A stretch of 64,000 nucleotides of DNA from Planctomycetota bacterium (lineage in GTDB: Bacteria > Planctomycetota > UBA1135 > GCA-002686595), in NCBI GenBank assembly GCA_009691855.1, contig SIAI01000020.1, positions 1 to 64,000 on the forward strand. Direction: 5' to 3'. The notes beneath the pieces were generated by a model, which saw only the letters and a list, made by a program, of their open reading frames with translations, did no database searches and was not told the origin of the DNA. Both the position numbers and the translations under genes were made by a program. Below, piece by piece: positions 9,116 through 17,948 of the stretch; the stretch's first letter is position 1, and the number at the start of each line of letters is the position of its first letter.

Positions 9116-9943
9116 ATGATCCTCACCACACTCCTCGCGCTCGCCACGCTGCACGGCGTGCAGACGCCCCAAACCCGCCCGACAACCTCCACCGCCACCG
9201 CCGAGAGCGCCGAGATCCTGCGCCACATCCTCGGCGACGCGCTGGAAGACGGCTTCGCGCCGCCCAGGGAGGGCGACCAGCTGACCGTGCGCCGCGAGGG
9301 CACGCAGTTCCGAGGCCTGGTCACGACGTTGTGGGCCAACGACCAAACGGTCCAACAATCACGCGTCTTCCACCTGCCCGAGGTCGGACTGTTCTTCGCA
9401 CTCGACGCCGCGCTGCCGGTGGTGAAGAAGAAGGCCGCGCCCGCGGCTGGCACCAGCGATCAGCCCACCGACGACGAGTGGGAGAAGGCGCGGCGCGAGC
9501 TGCGCGGCGATCCCTTCCAGGACGCGGGGCGCTGGAAGGTGCGCATGGCGGGCGAGGCGAGCGAGATCGATCCGCAGGCGATCGAGAAGACGATCGACCT
9601 CGTGCTGCGCACCTGCGCGCGCCACGCCACGCGCGTCGAGGGCCTGGCGCCGCAGGAGACGATCACGATCGCGCTGCGCCTGAGCGGCAAGAGCCACGCA
9701 ATGCTGAGCGAAAGGGGGGGCTTGCTGACCCTGGGTCAGATGTTCTCCACGCCCGACGGCGAGAGCAAGAAGGAGGTGCCGGAGGGTAGTGCTCCCTCGG
9801 CAGCCTACACCTACCTGCTCGAGGCCGGCGGCGACGTGCGCGAGCAGAACCTCGTGATCCGCATCGCGCTGAGCGACCTCACCGCCGCCGGCGACAGTCC
9901 CATCGAACGCCTACGCCTGCGCGCGCTGATCAACCGCTACTGA
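9116..9943 (+). CDS. Secreted protein of unknown function in the sigma/anti-sigma operon
   Basis: The protein has 275 residues with a short signal peptide (MILTTLLALATLHGVQ). No domain is recognised. It is acidic and polar, with a K/A-rich stretch near residue 105 and long helices after it. It starts 21 bp after the anti-sigma stop in the same orientation, suggesting a three-gene operon in which it could be an envelope partner or target of the regulatory pair. That role is inference from position only. Confidence 0.7.
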   Translation: MILTTLLALATLHGVQTPQTRPTTSTATAESAEILRHILGDALEDGFAPPREGDQLTVRREGTQFRGLVTTLWANDQTVQQSRVFHLPEVGLFFALDAALPVVKKKAAPAAGTSDQPTDDEWEKARRELRGDPFQDAGRWKVRMAGEASEIDPQAIEKTIDLVLRTCARHATRVEGLAPQETITIALRLSGKSHAMLSERGGLLTLGQMFSTPDGESKKEVPEGSAPSAAYTYLLEAGGDVREQNLVIRIALSDLTAAGDSPIERLRLRALINRY

Positions 9944-10248
9944 GCCGCTTGCCCGCCGCAGGCGGGCCTGCTCAGGAATGAACCGGCTGCCCAGGTCCGC
10001 TGAGCTTCTATTCGTCGGCCGCCTGCACGGCGAGCAAGACTCCTGGAGTGGCGGAAAGCGCAGCGCGGAGACGCGCGGAGAAGGAAAGAGCCTGGGCCTC
10101 CGCGGTTCAGCCTGCTGGAATCCGACGCTCCGCAGGTCTTCCGCCCCGCTCCCCGTTCTTCCTCCGTGGCGCTCCGCGCTCTGCGCGTCTCCGCGCTGCG
10201 TTTGGGTTGCTGGCGGCGCACGCGCGGAACGACTTGTTCTTGGGAAGC
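9944..10248. repeat. 305-bp direct repeat, copy 1, with internal palindrome
   Basis: This segment recurs in the same orientation and same length at 61932-62236, with only scattered mismatches. Inside, the arm at about 10057-10080 (GCGCAGCGCGGAGACGCG) pairs with its near-complement at about 10180-10200 (CGCGTCTCCGCGCTGCG), giving a long imperfect stem with a unique middle. It begins at the base after the stop codon of the plus-strand gene and fills the gap between convergent genes. It carries no convincing ORF. It may be a MITE, a bidirectional terminator or a structured RNA. The stretch 10249-10372 after it shows nothing further. Confidence 0.9.
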
Positions 10249-10372
10249 GAACGCGGGGCCGGCGCGAACGCGAGCCCTCCCGCATCCACGGCCCGGGTCT
10301 CCCGCAGGGGATCCGGGCCGCTGTGTTTCGGGGCCGTGAGCGAGAGTCCTGGTCGAGCGCCGTGGCGACGGC

Positions 10373-11719
10373 TCAGGAGCCGACCAGCTCACGCCACAGC
10401 GGCACGGACAGCTCGCGCTGCTCGCCGCTGATGACGCGCAGGGCGTGCCAGGCCGCCGAGCGCAGCTGCGGTGCTTCGCCTTCGAGCGTGTTGACCAGCC
10501 CAGGCAGGGCGCGCCGCGAGGCGCTGCGCTCGAGCTCGAGGCAGGCCGCCAGCGCGACGGTGAGCGGCAGCTCGTTCAGCACGCCGGCCAGCGCCTGCGC
10601 GGCCTCGCCGCGGTACAGCGGGTGACGCGAGAGCTCGCGCAGGGCCTCGTTCGCCGGCCCAGCTTGCTCGCCGGTCAGCGTTTCGAGCAGCGCCGGCCAG
10701 CGCGTCTCGCGCCAGGCCTGCTCGCGCTCGTACCAGGCGTCCCAGCCGGCCTCGTCCGCGGGCAGCGAGCCGCCGCCCGCCAGCGACTCGAGCGCGAGCG
10801 TGGCACAGCGCTTCACCATCTTGTCGGACTCGGCCAGGAGATCGACCAGAGCCGGAACATGCTCGGCCGTGCCGAGGCGTCCGGCGAGGCGGGCCATCTG
10901 CGCGCGCCGCGCGGGGTCGGAATCGTTCCACCAGGAGTTGCAGCGCTCGAGCGTCTGTCCGCCGAACTCCCACGGGCGCTCGAGCTCGAGCTCGGCCATG
11001 GACTCGGCCACCAGTTCCGCGGGCGGTTCCTCGCGCCCGAACAGGCGCTTCAGGATGCGCATGCCCTCGCTGCGCTGGGTGGCGCCGATGGCCTCGACCA
11101 GCACACGACACACGGCCGGCTCGAGACCCGCCAGCGCGCTCTCGACCTCGGGCCACGCGCGCGGATCGACGCTCAGGATGTTCTCGAGTGCATCGCGCAA
11201 GGCCAGGCGCACGCTGGGGCGCAGCACCTCCATGTCGCCGAGCTTGGTGGCGCAGGCCAGCACGAGGTCGAGCCCGCCGCTCGAGCGTTGCGCGCCCAGC
11301 AGCCGCAGCACGATCATGAGCTCAGGCGTGGTGGGCTCGCCGCCCAGCACGGTCGCGAGTTCGGCCAGCACCGCCGCGCGCGGTGCGCGCTCCAGGGCCT
11401 GCTGCGCGAGCGGCGGGATGCCCTCCGGCTCACACAGCCAGTCGCCCGGCACCCATTCGGCGCCGATGAACGCATCCAGCCCGCGGCCCACGCCAAGCTC
11501 GTAGAGCTCGGGCACGCCTTGCGCGCCCAGCGCGGCCAGGCTCGCCACCAGCTCCTCGGACTTACGCGCGTCCTTGGGCCCGCGGCGCCGCAGGACGGCG
11601 CGCGCCGGCTCGTAGTCGAGCACCGGCGCGAGCGGGGCAGCGAGCTGCGCCGAGAGCGGCGCGGCGAGCAGGAACAGAGCCAGCAGCGCGGGCCGCGACG
11701 CGCCGCGCGACGCGCTCAC
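10373..11719 (-). CDS. Secreted HEAT-repeat protein, last gene of the pseudopilin operon
   Basis: The start is the GTG at 11719, overlapping the TGA of the upstream pilin fragment (GTGA). It gives a 448-residue protein with a signal peptide (SRPALLALFLLAAPLSAQ). The mature part is helical with several HEAT-like repeats, for example LVDLLAESDKMVKRCATLALESLAG near residue 300 and a final repeat LPGLVNTLEGEAPQLRSAAWHALRVI. HEAT proteins usually act as scaffolds. Its overlap with a minor-pseudopilin gene suggests a part in the pilus or secretion assembly, but that is not shown by the sequence. Confidence 0.75.
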   Translation of the reverse strand: MSASRGASRPALLALFLLAAPLSAQLAAPLAPVLDYEPARAVLRRRGPKDARKSEELVASLAALGAQGVPELYELGVGRGLDAFIGAEWVPGDWLCEPEGIPPLAQQALERAPRAAVLAELATVLGGEPTTPELMIVLRLLGAQRSSGGLDLVLACATKLGDMEVLRPSVRLALRDALENILSVDPRAWPEVESALAGLEPAVCRVLVEAIGATQRSEGMRILKRLFGREEPPAELVAESMAELELERPWEFGGQTLERCNSWWNDSDPARRAQMARLAGRLGTAEHVPALVDLLAESDKMVKRCATLALESLAGGGSLPADEAGWDAWYEREQAWRETRWPALLETLTGEQAGPANEALRELSRHPLYRGEAAQALAGVLNELPLTVALAACLELERSASRRALPGLVNTLEGEAPQLRSAAWHALRVISGEQRELSVPLWRELVGS

Positions 11720-12552
11720 GACCCAACCTCGCGCCAGGACAGGATCGTGAAGTCGTTGGCCTCGTCGGCCGTGTTCTTGGGCAAGCCCGGCATCTTCAGC
11801 TCGCCGTTGGCGATGCGCTCGTCGAAGTCCACCGTCAGCTTCGAGTGCTGGATCACCTTCTTGCCGTTTACTGTCGTCGTGAAGTCGCGGTTGATCTTGA
11901 CCTGGTTGCCGGCGGTCATGTTGCCGAACAGCTCGACCTTGGCCGAGCCGGTGGCGCTGAGGTTCGTGTCGAGGAAGTTGTTCTCCGCGTAGAGGAAGGC
12001 GTACATGCGCTCGAGCGTCCCGAACTTCGGGTCGCCGAAGTAGACATTGCCGCTGTCGGCGACGGCCGCGTCCTTCATGGCGATGAAGGCCACGCCATCC
12101 TGTGCCTTGTCGCCGTAGTAGATGTTGTCGGAGATGTAGATGTTGCCCTTCACCACGAAGGTCACCTGCAGGCCTCCGGCCTCGCTGGCGAACTTGAACG
12201 ACGCCGTGGGGTAGTTGTGGATCCACAGGTTGCCGTCGATGTAGAAGACCTTGTGGTTCGAGCTCGTGCCCGGCTTGCCGTTCACGCCCGCGAGCGAGAT
12301 CATGTAGGCGTCGCTGCCGTCGGACTTGCTGTCATTGCGCACGGGCTCGTAGGGATCCTCGATGAAGTAGTCGTCCTTGGCCGTGCCGCTGGTCTCGTTC
12401 GTGCGGTCGTTGGGGTTCTTGCGGAAGATGTGCGCCGGGTTCGACTCGGGCAGCTGCCAGGCCCTGCCGCCGGCGGGGCTGGACTTGTAGGTCGCGCCTC
12501 CAGTCGAGAACTCCTCGGCCACCTTGACGTCGGCGAGCGAGTCGTAGTGCAT
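11716..12552 (-). CDS. C-terminal portion of a split PilX-like/pilus assembly protein
   Basis: This 278-residue frame lacks any secretion signal and its reading frame is open upstream (reading AKKQPIPDLAG just before the ATG). Those residues continue naturally from the protein encoded at 12581-13171 if one base is added. It is rich in beta-structure patterns (FYIDGNLWIHNYP, VVKGNIYISDNIYYGD, GNVYFGD), typical of a polymer-forming or solenoid-like surface region. It is most likely the distal part of one approximately 485-residue gene. The ATG at 12552 may be fortuitous. Confidence 0.7.
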   Translation of the reverse strand: MHYDSLADVKVAEEFSTGGATYKSSPAGGRAWQLPESNPAHIFRKNPNDRTNETSGTAKDDYFIEDPYEPVRNDSKSDGSDAYMISLAGVNGKPGTSSNHKVFYIDGNLWIHNYPTASFKFASEAGGLQVTFVVKGNIYISDNIYYGDKAQDGVAFIAMKDAAVADSGNVYFGDPKFGTLERMYAFLYAENNFLDTNLSATGSAKVELFGNMTAGNQVKINRDFTTTVNGKKVIQHSKLTVDFDERIANGELKMPGLPKNTADEANDFTILSWREVGS

Positions 12553-12580
12553 GCCCGCGAGGTCGGGGATCGGCTGCTTC

Positions 12581-13171
12581 TTAGCCCGTCTCGGAGCTGG
12601 TGCCGCCGCTCACGCTCTGGAACGCGCGGATCGTGCCGTCGATCGAGGCATTGCCGGTGACCTTCACGCTGCCGCCGCTGTAGATGTCGCCGTGGACCTC
12701 GTCGGCCTGGCCCCCGGTGCCGGAAAAGGGCATCACGTAGCTCGGGTCGTCCGAGCTGTTGCCGGCGAAGACCCCGTTGCGGAAGACGCCCTGCTGTACC
12801 TGCTCGACGACGACCTCGATGGCCTTCTCTTGCAGCCCCGAGCGCGCGTAGGTGGTCAGGGTGAAGGTGTCGTCGCCGGTGTCCTGGACGTCGACCCAGT
12901 AGCGGCCGCCCGAGAACTCGACCATCGCGTCGGCGCTGCCGATCGAGTGGTGGTCGCCGCTCCCGAAGCGCGCCAGGCCCTCGTTGGCCCCGGCCTGAGC
13001 CACGAAGAAGGCGTGGTTCTGATCGACCATGGCCGAGGTCTCGGCGCTGTGGCGCTGCGTGACGGTCAGCACCAATCCGGCCATGCTGCCGATCACGAAT
13101 AGGGTGAGCACGGCGATGACGGTGGCGTTTCCACCCTGCGCGCGGCTCGGTCTCTTGGCTTGAATTTTCAT
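12581..13171 (-). CDS. N-terminal portion of a PilX-like pseudopilin (frame broken near 12565)
   Basis: The protein has 196 residues and begins MKIQAKRPSRAQGGNATVI followed by a membrane helix (AVLTLFVIGSMAGLVLTV). FFVAQAGANEGLARFGSG matches the conserved helix of PilX-type minor pilins. It then ends at SSETG and a TAA. Directly beyond the stop the neighbouring frame stays open into the 11716-12552 segment. A run of three G at the break suggests loss of one G, either a real mutation or a sequencing/assembly indel. It starts 18 bp after the PilW-like gene. Confidence 0.8.
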   Translation of the reverse strand: MKIQAKRPSRAQGGNATVIAVLTLFVIGSMAGLVLTVTQRHSAETSAMVDQNHAFFVAQAGANEGLARFGSGDHHSIGSADAMVEFSGGRYWVDVQDTGDDTFTLTTYARSGLQEKAIEVVVEQVQQGVFRNGVFAGNSSDDPSYVMPFSGTGGQADEVHGDIYSGGSVKVTGNASIDGTIRAFQSVSGGTSSETG

Positions 13172-13189
13172 GGTGTCCCCCTGTGCGAA

Positions 13190-13843
13190 TCAGTTGCGGA
13201 CGAGCACGGAAGTCTCGACCACCCTGGTCATGATGTTCCCGTCCGGCCCGCTGCCTTGCAGGCCGAGCTGGACGGTGAGCACGTCGCCCTGGATCTCGAA
13301 CGAGAGTCCGGCCTCGTCGATCAGCCCGTCGCCGTCTTCGTCGGCGCCGTCGAAGGTCTCGCCCGGCAGGAACTCGCACAGCCCGTGGCCCCAAACGACG
13401 CGCTTCTCGCCGGCGAGCCCCAGGTTCTCGATCCACGCCAGCTGGCCCTCGTCCACGAGGCCGTTGCCGTTGTTGTCCAGGCCGTCGTTGAGCTCGCCGT
13501 CTTCGCGTTCCCAGCACAGCGTGATGGGCGCGCTCCACTGGACCACGCCGGCTTCCACGCCCCGACAGGTGTTGAAGGTGAGCGTGCTCCCGCCCTGCGG
13601 CGCGTTCGGCACGGGCGTGAGCGAAGTCCGGCGCGCGAAGGCGAGCGCGTTCGTCACGCGCTGCAGCAGGCGGCTCGCCGACGAGGAGACTTCCTCGGAC
13701 GCGCGCCGCTGGCGGAACAGCGACATCGCGCGGTCGGTCGCCAGGCCGGCCACCAGCATGAGGCTGCCCATGAGCATCGCGCTGATGACGAGCTCGGTCA
13801 TCGAAAAGCCGGCGCGCGAGCGGGCCTTGCTTTGGCTCTTCAT
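13190..13843 (-). CDS. PilW-like minor pseudopilin
   Basis: This 217-residue protein begins with a basic leader and a prepilin peptidase site G/FSMTELVISAML, with Glu at position 5 of the mature protein as required for pilin assembly. A hydrophobic helix follows. Two acidic loops, GLDNNGNGLVDEG and GADEDGDGLIDEAG, are calcium-loop-like. The ATG overlaps the TGA of the PilV-like gene (ATGA), so translation is coupled. It should be processed by a prepilin peptidase and form part of a type IV pilus or type II secretion pseudopilus tip. Confidence 0.85.
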   Translation of the reverse strand: MKSQSKARSRAGFSMTELVISAMLMGSLMLVAGLATDRAMSLFRQRRASEEVSSSASRLLQRVTNALAFARRTSLTPVPNAPQGGSTLTFNTCRGVEAGVVQWSAPITLCWEREDGELNDGLDNNGNGLVDEGQLAWIENLGLAGEKRVVWGHGLCEFLPGETFDGADEDGDGLIDEAGLSFEIQGDVLTVQLGLQGSGPDGNIMTRVVETSVLVRN

Positions 13844-14388
13844 CGCGCCCTCAACAGAGTGCTCATCTCCAGGGTGCGATCTCCGCCGACACCCTCCCAG
13901 GCCAGGCGCAGCGTCACCGGCAGGATCACATAGTCGCCGGAGTGGTCGTTGGCGTCCTTGGCCTCGTCGCCGTTCAGGTCGCGCGGCATGCCCATGGCCG
14001 GGTTGTCAACGTCCTCGCGCAGGTGGCCGAGGCCATCGCTCGGGAAGACGACGCTGACCGTGGGCCCGCCCTTCCCGCCCACCTGCAGCACGCGCTCGCG
14101 CGTCTGCAGCGCAGCCACATAGTCGTGTGTGGGATCCGGATCGTCGCCCGGGACCTCGTTGTAGGCGGCGAAGATCTCGGCGAAGTCCATCGAGTTCAGT
14201 TCCTCGAGGATCGCGCGCGCCTGCTGGCTGGCGGCGGCGCTCTCGGCGTTCACGTCCTCCAGGCGCAGCGCATAGAAGATGCTGCCGACGAGGGTCCCCA
14301 GCGCAATCGCGAGGATGAAGAGGGCCACGCAGACATCGACGAGCGAGAAGCCCTCGCGTGCGTGTTTCGGGCGCTGGGTGGTGCGCAT
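13840..14388 (-). CDS. PilV-like minor pseudopilin, first gene of the operon
   Basis: I chose the ATG at 14388 (MRTTQRPKHAREGFSLVD), which puts the prepilin cleavage site G/F 14 residues in; an ATG at 14421 adds 11 residues. The protein is 182 residues. The helix after the site is VCVALFILAIALGTLVGSIF. The mature position 5 is Asp (FSLVD) rather than the usual Glu, a known but less common substitution. SQQARAILEELNSMDF matches the PilV-type second helix region. It opens the minus-strand operon PilV-PilW-PilX-HEAT. Confidence 0.83.
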   Translation of the reverse strand: MRTTQRPKHAREGFSLVDVCVALFILAIALGTLVGSIFYALRLEDVNAESAAASQQARAILEELNSMDFAEIFAAYNEVPGDDPDPTHDYVAALQTRERVLQVGGKGGPTVSVVFPSDGLGHLREDVDNPAMGMPRDLNGDEAKDANDHSGDYVILPVTLRLAWEGVGGDRTLEMSTLLRAR

Positions 14389-14549
14389 GCGGACGTTTCT
14401 GCCGCCGAAGGGGAAAACCACCGGCCGGAGCCAGTCTCTCGTCCGGGACCAGGACGGCTCTTGAGCGGCGAGAAGGAAACCGGCGTGGCTTCCGGGGCCG
14501 CTGAGGCCCGCATTTCGGCCTCTCCCGTTAGGATGGGACTCCCATCCCG

Positions 14550-15560
14550 GTGATCCCCCGAGCCCTCCCCCCTCGCTCGGTCGCGCGGATCGTCCTCGTC
14601 CTCGCCTGCGGACTCCCGCTGCTGGCGGCGGACGGTCAGGAAACAGCGCGTCCCTTGCTCGCGACCCCTGCCCCAGCGGTGGCGATCCGCCCTCCCCTGC
14701 CTCCGGGGTTGGAAAACTATGGCTGCGTGAGCTGCCACGCCGAGGTGAGCGCGGAATGGGCCGCCTCGGCCCACGGCCTCGCCTGGGTGGACGAGCAGTT
14801 CAAGGCTCAGCTGGCGGAGAAGAAGCGCCCCGAGCTGTGCTACGGCTGCCACGCGCCGGAACCGCTCCTGGCCGGGGAGCTCAGCCCGCGTCCGGACGTG
14901 CGCAACGGCGGCCGCGAGCTCGGCGTGCACTGCGAGAGCTGCCACCAGGACGAGTCCGGGGCCATGCTCGGTCCGCGCGGCACGAGCGTCTCGGCGCACC
15001 CCTCGAAGCTCTCCGAGCACCTGCGCGCGCCCGGCAGCGACGCCCTGTGCAGCGCCTGCCACGCGACCAACATCGGGCCGGTGATCGGCATCGCCAAGGA
15101 CTTCGCCAGCGCCAATATGGCCGCGCGCGGCCTCTCCTGCGTGGGCTGCCACATGGCCGAGGTCGAGCGCAGCTGGGCCAGCGACGCGCCCGCGCGCAGC
15201 GGCCGCAGCCACTCCCTGCAGACGCCGCGCGACCCGGCCTTCCTGCGCCTCGCCTTCGGCTTCGAGCACCGCGTGCAGGACGGCAAGAGCGTCGTCGCGC
15301 TGAAGAACCAGGCCGGACACCGCGTGCCGGGGCTGGTGGGACGCGTGCTCACCCTGCGCGCCGAGCTCCTGGACGCCGCGGGCGTCCAGCTCGAGCGCCA
15401 GCAGCTCGCCTTCGACGAAAAGACCTACCTGCCGGTGGACGGAACGCGCGAGATCCGTTTCACGCGCGCCGGCGCGCGCGTTCGGCTGAGCGGCGTGCAC
15501 AAGGATCCGCGCGCGGCCGAGCCCATCCCCTTCCTCGATGAAACCCTGGCCGCGCAGTAA
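14550..15560 (+). CDS. Secreted pentaheme c-type cytochrome
   Basis: The 336-residue protein begins with GTG 14550 and a signal peptide (VARIVLVLACGLPLLAADG). Five CXXCH heme sites are visible: CVSCH, CYGCH, CESCH, CSACH and CVGCH, all within about residues 58-200, followed by a beta-rich C-terminal part. The spacing (for example GVHCESCH and GLSCVGCHM) resembles the cytochrome c554 group of multiheme proteins. Being the first gene in the electron-transfer cluster, it is predicted to be the periplasmic electron carrier that feeds the outer-membrane complex. Its 3' end overlaps the barrel gene by 23 bp. Confidence 0.88.
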   Translation: MIPRALPPRSVARIVLVLACGLPLLAADGQETARPLLATPAPAVAIRPPLPPGLENYGCVSCHAEVSAEWAASAHGLAWVDEQFKAQLAEKKRPELCYGCHAPEPLLAGELSPRPDVRNGGRELGVHCESCHQDESGAMLGPRGTSVSAHPSKLSEHLRAPGSDALCSACHATNIGPVIGIAKDFASANMAARGLSCVGCHMAEVERSWASDAPARSGRSHSLQTPRDPAFLRLAFGFEHRVQDGKSVVALKNQAGHRVPGLVGRVLTLRAELLDAAGVQLERQQLAFDEKTYLPVDGTREIRFTRAGARVRLSGVHKDPRAAEPIPFLDETLAAQ

Positions 15561-16941
15561 GGGCCCGCGGAGGAACGCGGCGTCGTTTCGACGCGGCCTT
15601 CGTCTGCGGCCCGCAGCTCTCGCGCGCGTCTGCGCGCGCGGCCTGAGTCTGGCGCTGCCGCTGAGCGCGCTCGCGTGCGCCAGCGCGCCCGCGCCCACCG
15701 CCCCCGCCGTCGCGGCGGAGACTCCCAACCTGCTCTCCGGCCAGCTGCGCTCGCGCTACCGCGGGCGCTTCACCGGCGACGAGAGCGACCACGACCTCTA
15801 CGAGACCGTAGACCTCACCGTCACCGACCCCGACAAGCGCTACAGCGGTGCCGTGCTGGCGCGCGGGATGCTCGACCTCGACGGCACCGACGGCAAGTTC
15901 TTCGACATCTCGGACACCTACGACAGCAGCTTCGTGCCGCAGCTCTTCCACGCCTACCTGGACGTGAGCACGAGCGCTTTCGAGCTGCTGCGCCTCGGGC
16001 GCCAGCCGCTGTACGAGACGCCGGTGACGGTCGTGCTCGATGGCGTGCGCGCCGACCTCGCGCCGATCGGCGACGAGCACCTCGAGTTCGGCGCGTACGC
16101 CGGCGTGGGCGAGCACATGTACGAGTCCTCCTCCGAGGGCGACTCCGTGCTGGGCGGCTTCGGCGCGACGCGCGCCTGGGAGGGCGCAGAGCTGCGCGCC
16201 GACTGGATGCACCTCGCCGACGCGCGCATGGGCATCGACCACGAGGACGACCTGTTCGGCCTGGCGCTGTCCCAGGACCTCTTGCACGAGGAATCCGCGA
16301 CGCGCATGGAGGCGCGCTTCACCAGCCTGGAGGGCAACGGCCGCGACCTGCGCCTCACGGGAAGCCACGTGGACGCGCCGGGGCGCTGGTCGCTGCAGGG
16401 TTCCTTGTACCAGCTCTTGCAGACGCAGAAGACGCTGGCCGCGCCGCTCGATCCGTTCTCGGACACGCTGTTCGAGCTCTTCCCCTACGCGCAGCTCGGC
16501 CTGTCGGCCTCGAAGGACTGGACGCACCTGACGCTGCTCTCCGGCGCCGACGTGCGCCGCGTGACCCACGCCGAGGACGAGGGCGAGTTCAACCGCGACT
16601 TCCAGCGCTACTACCTCACCAGCACGCTGCCCGACGTCTTGCCGGTGTCGCTGTCGCTGACCGGCGAGCTGTGGCGCGCGACCGACACCAACTACGAAAC
16701 CTGGGGTGCCGCACTGCAAAAGGAGCTCGACAGCGGCTGGAACGTGACGCTCGGCTCCTATTACGCGCTGTACGAGTACGATCTGTTCAGCGCCCAGGAG
16801 CGCGACCACGTGCGCAGCACCTACCTCGATCTGCGCTGGAAGGTCGAGGCCGCGCGGCGCTGGTCGCTGCGCTACCAGTTCGAGCGCAACGACGTGGACG
16901 ACTTCCAACAAGTGGAGCTGGACTACTCGTGGAGCTTCTGA
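15538..16941 (+). CDS. Outer-membrane beta-barrel of a porin-cytochrome complex
   Basis: The 467-residue protein has an arginine-rich N-terminal leader and a hydrophobic signal (LSLALPLSALACASA). The mature part is a series of alternating amphipathic beta-strands (LRSRYRGRFTG, GLALSQDLL, WNVTLGSYYALYEY), ending in DYSWSF with the terminal Phe typical of Omp85/BAM substrates. It has no heme sites. In MtrB/PioB systems a barrel of this sort sheaths a multiheme cytochrome so electrons can cross the outer membrane. The sequence is not obviously MtrB, so this is a positional and structural inference. The start lies inside the upstream cytochrome gene. Confidence 0.78.
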   Translation: MKPWPRSKGPRRNAASFRRGLRLRPAALARVCARGLSLALPLSALACASAPAPTAPAVAAETPNLLSGQLRSRYRGRFTGDESDHDLYETVDLTVTDPDKRYSGAVLARGMLDLDGTDGKFFDISDTYDSSFVPQLFHAYLDVSTSAFELLRLGRQPLYETPVTVVLDGVRADLAPIGDEHLEFGAYAGVGEHMYESSSEGDSVLGGFGATRAWEGAELRADWMHLADARMGIDHEDDLFGLALSQDLLHEESATRMEARFTSLEGNGRDLRLTGSHVDAPGRWSLQGSLYQLLQTQKTLAAPLDPFSDTLFELFPYAQLGLSASKDWTHLTLLSGADVRRVTHAEDEGEFNRDFQRYYLTSTLPDVLPVSLSLTGELWRATDTNYETWGAALQKELDSGWNVTLGSYYALYEYDLFSAQERDHVRSTYLDLRWKVEAARRWSLRYQFERNDVDDFQQVELDYSWSF

Positions 16942-17948
16942 GACGTACCCGCATCTCGCCCGGCGCGCTGGCCGCGCTGGCGCTGCTCCTGTGCGGCGGC
17001 TGCATCCTCGTCGACGCGCTGCGCTCGCGCGAGCGCGGCCTGGTCTTCAGCCACCGCCTGCACGTGCTGGAGGAGCAGCTCGAGTGCGTGAGCTGCCACG
17101 AGAGCGCCGAGGTCGAGGAGACGCCCGGCATGCCCAGCCCGGACTCGTGCGCGGTGTGCCACGACGAGCTCGACGCAAAACTGCCGCCCGAGCGCGCGGT
17201 GGCCGCGCTGTTCGACGCGCAGCTCTTCCGCGGCGTGCACGCCAGCGCGCTCGCCGACGAGGTCGTGTTCTCGCACCTCGCGCACGTCGGCCCGGTCGGC
17301 AACTGCGGCGCCTGCCACCGCGAGATCGACGCCAACGAGGTCGTGGACAAGGACGTGGCCGTGTCCATGGAGGACTGCCAGCGCTGCCACGCTGAGAAAC
17401 AGCAGCCCAACGAGTGCCAGAGCTGCCACAGCGAGATCACCCGCGCCTGGGCCCCGCCCAACCACGCGCGCGACTGGACCAAGCTCCACGGCCGCGCCTG
17501 CCGCCGCACCGATCCGCCGACCAGCGACGACTGCGCGCTGTGCCACCAGGATTCAGCGTGCGAGCAGTGCCACCGCGTCGAGGCGCCGCAGAGCCACGAC
17601 CAGAACTTCCGCCTGCGCGGCCACGCGCTCCTGGCGCGCGTCGATCGCAGCAGCTGCGCCACCTGCCACGAGCCGGCGCTGTGCGACCGCTGCCACGCCG
17701 ACGTGCTGCCGGTCTCGCACCTCGCCTCGACCTTCGGCAGCACGCTCAACACGCACTGTCTCACGTGTCACTTCCCGCTCGAGGGCGAGAGCTGCCGCAC
17801 GTGTCACAAGACGAACCCCAGTCACGCTGACGGACCTCCCAAACCCTCCTGGCACAACTCGGCGATGGATTGCCGCTCGTGCCACGGGTCCAGCATTCCT
17901 TTGAGCCATGTGGACAACGGATCGAACTGCAACCTGTGTCACCCCTGA
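16929..17948 (+). CDS. 13-heme cytochrome c lipoprotein
   Basis: The GTG at 16929 overlaps the end of the barrel gene and gives MELLRRTRISPGALAALALLLCGGC, a lipoprotein signal. The 339-residue protein contains 13 CXXCH motifs in order: CVSCH, CAVCH, CGACH, CQRCH, CQSCH, CALCH, CEQCH, CATCH, CDRCH, CLTCH, CRTCH, CRSCH, CNLCH. That is about one heme per 26 residues, a nearly continuous heme wire. Extra His residues (FSHRLHVL, FSHLAHVG) could be distal ligands. It is a good candidate for the barrel-embedded or periplasm-facing conduit, playing the role MtrA plays elsewhere. Confidence 0.9.
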   Translation: MELLRRTRISPGALAALALLLCGGCILVDALRSRERGLVFSHRLHVLEEQLECVSCHESAEVEETPGMPSPDSCAVCHDELDAKLPPERAVAALFDAQLFRGVHASALADEVVFSHLAHVGPVGNCGACHREIDANEVVDKDVAVSMEDCQRCHAEKQQPNECQSCHSEITRAWAPPNHARDWTKLHGRACRRTDPPTSDDCALCHQDSACEQCHRVEAPQSHDQNFRLRGHALLARVDRSSCATCHEPALCDRCHADVLPVSHLASTFGSTLNTHCLTCHFPLEGESCRTCHKTNPSHADGPPKPSWHNSAMDCRSCHGSSIPLSHVDNGSNCNLCHP

